Assembly (NCBI GenBank): GCA_910585665.1
Contig: CAJUFI010000089.1
Location: 1 to 13,279, forward strand
From: an uncultured Acetatifactor sp.
GTDB lineage: Bacteria > Bacillota > Clostridia > Lachnospirales > Lachnospiraceae
DNA: 13,279 nt
Direction of reading: 5' to 3'
Shown: one piece after another, positions 13,221 through 13,279 of the stretch
How positions within the stretch are numbered: the stretch's first letter is position 1
Layout of the letters: every line of letters begins with the position of its first letter
Made by a program: the position numbers and the translations under genes
The notes under the pieces: generated by a model
What the model saw: the letters and a program-made list of their open reading frames with translations, nothing else
The model's database searches: none
Told to the model about the DNA's origin: nothing

Positions 13221-13279
13221 CCATAGAAGTTACTGTTCACACGTCGGCTTGACTGAAAGAAACCGATGGTATAGACTGT

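Overview
The window looks like chromosomal DNA from an anaerobic, butyrate-forming Clostridia member, most likely Lachnospiraceae. The evidence is the gene order (thl, crt, hbd, bcd, etfB, etfA on one strand), close protein resemblance by recall to the clostridial butyryl-CoA enzymes, strong AGGAGG-type ribosome binding sites, an iron-sulfur two-subunit serine dehydratase, and a fairly GC-rich composition with AT-rich promoter islands. No phage, insertion sequence, CRISPR array, rRNA or tRNA was recognised.

Layout. 3-1835 (+) is the 3' part of a gene for a FecR-like/WG-repeat protein, cut by the left edge. After an AT-rich promoter region with perfect short repeats comes the core block at 2001-8967 (+): acetyl-CoA acetyltransferase, crotonase, a 66-residue two-helix membrane protein, 3-hydroxybutyryl-CoA dehydrogenase, butyryl-CoA dehydrogenase and both subunits of electron transfer flavoprotein. 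The block ends in a good intrinsic terminator at 9028-9077. Next come an imperfectly duplicated non-coding stretch with a near-ideal extended -10 promoter, a YkgJ-type cysteine-cluster protein (9300-9980, +) and a membrane-anchored penicillin-binding D,D-carboxypeptidase (10111-11340, +). The right end is on the minus strand: sdaAB (12371-13045), then sdaAA (11337-12206), with a clear promoter near 13161-13189. The carboxypeptidase and sdaAA stop codons overlap tail to tail.

How the genes work together. Thl condenses two acetyl-CoA, Hbd reduces acetoacetyl-CoA, Crt dehydrates 3-hydroxybutyryl-CoA, and Bcd with EtfAB reduces crotonyl-CoA to butyryl-CoA. In clostridia the last step bifurcates electrons from NADH to crotonyl-CoA and ferredoxin. 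The final step to butyrate (But, or Ptb-Buk) is not encoded here. SdaAA/SdaAB turn L-serine into pyruvate and ammonia, which could feed acetyl-CoA, but they are a separate transcription unit.

What is not ordinary. The coding content is mostly well-known families, and I see no convincing new multi-gene system. The unexplained part is between the genes. Four gaps inside the butyrate block are 135-323 bases long, carry no credible ORF and are dense in inverted repeats. The best is a 93-base structure with perfect 9-base ends and nested arms between etfB and etfA. The small membrane protein inside the cluster, the repeats before thl and the duplicated element after etfA are the other leads. All structural claims are from reading by eye; no folding or database search was run.
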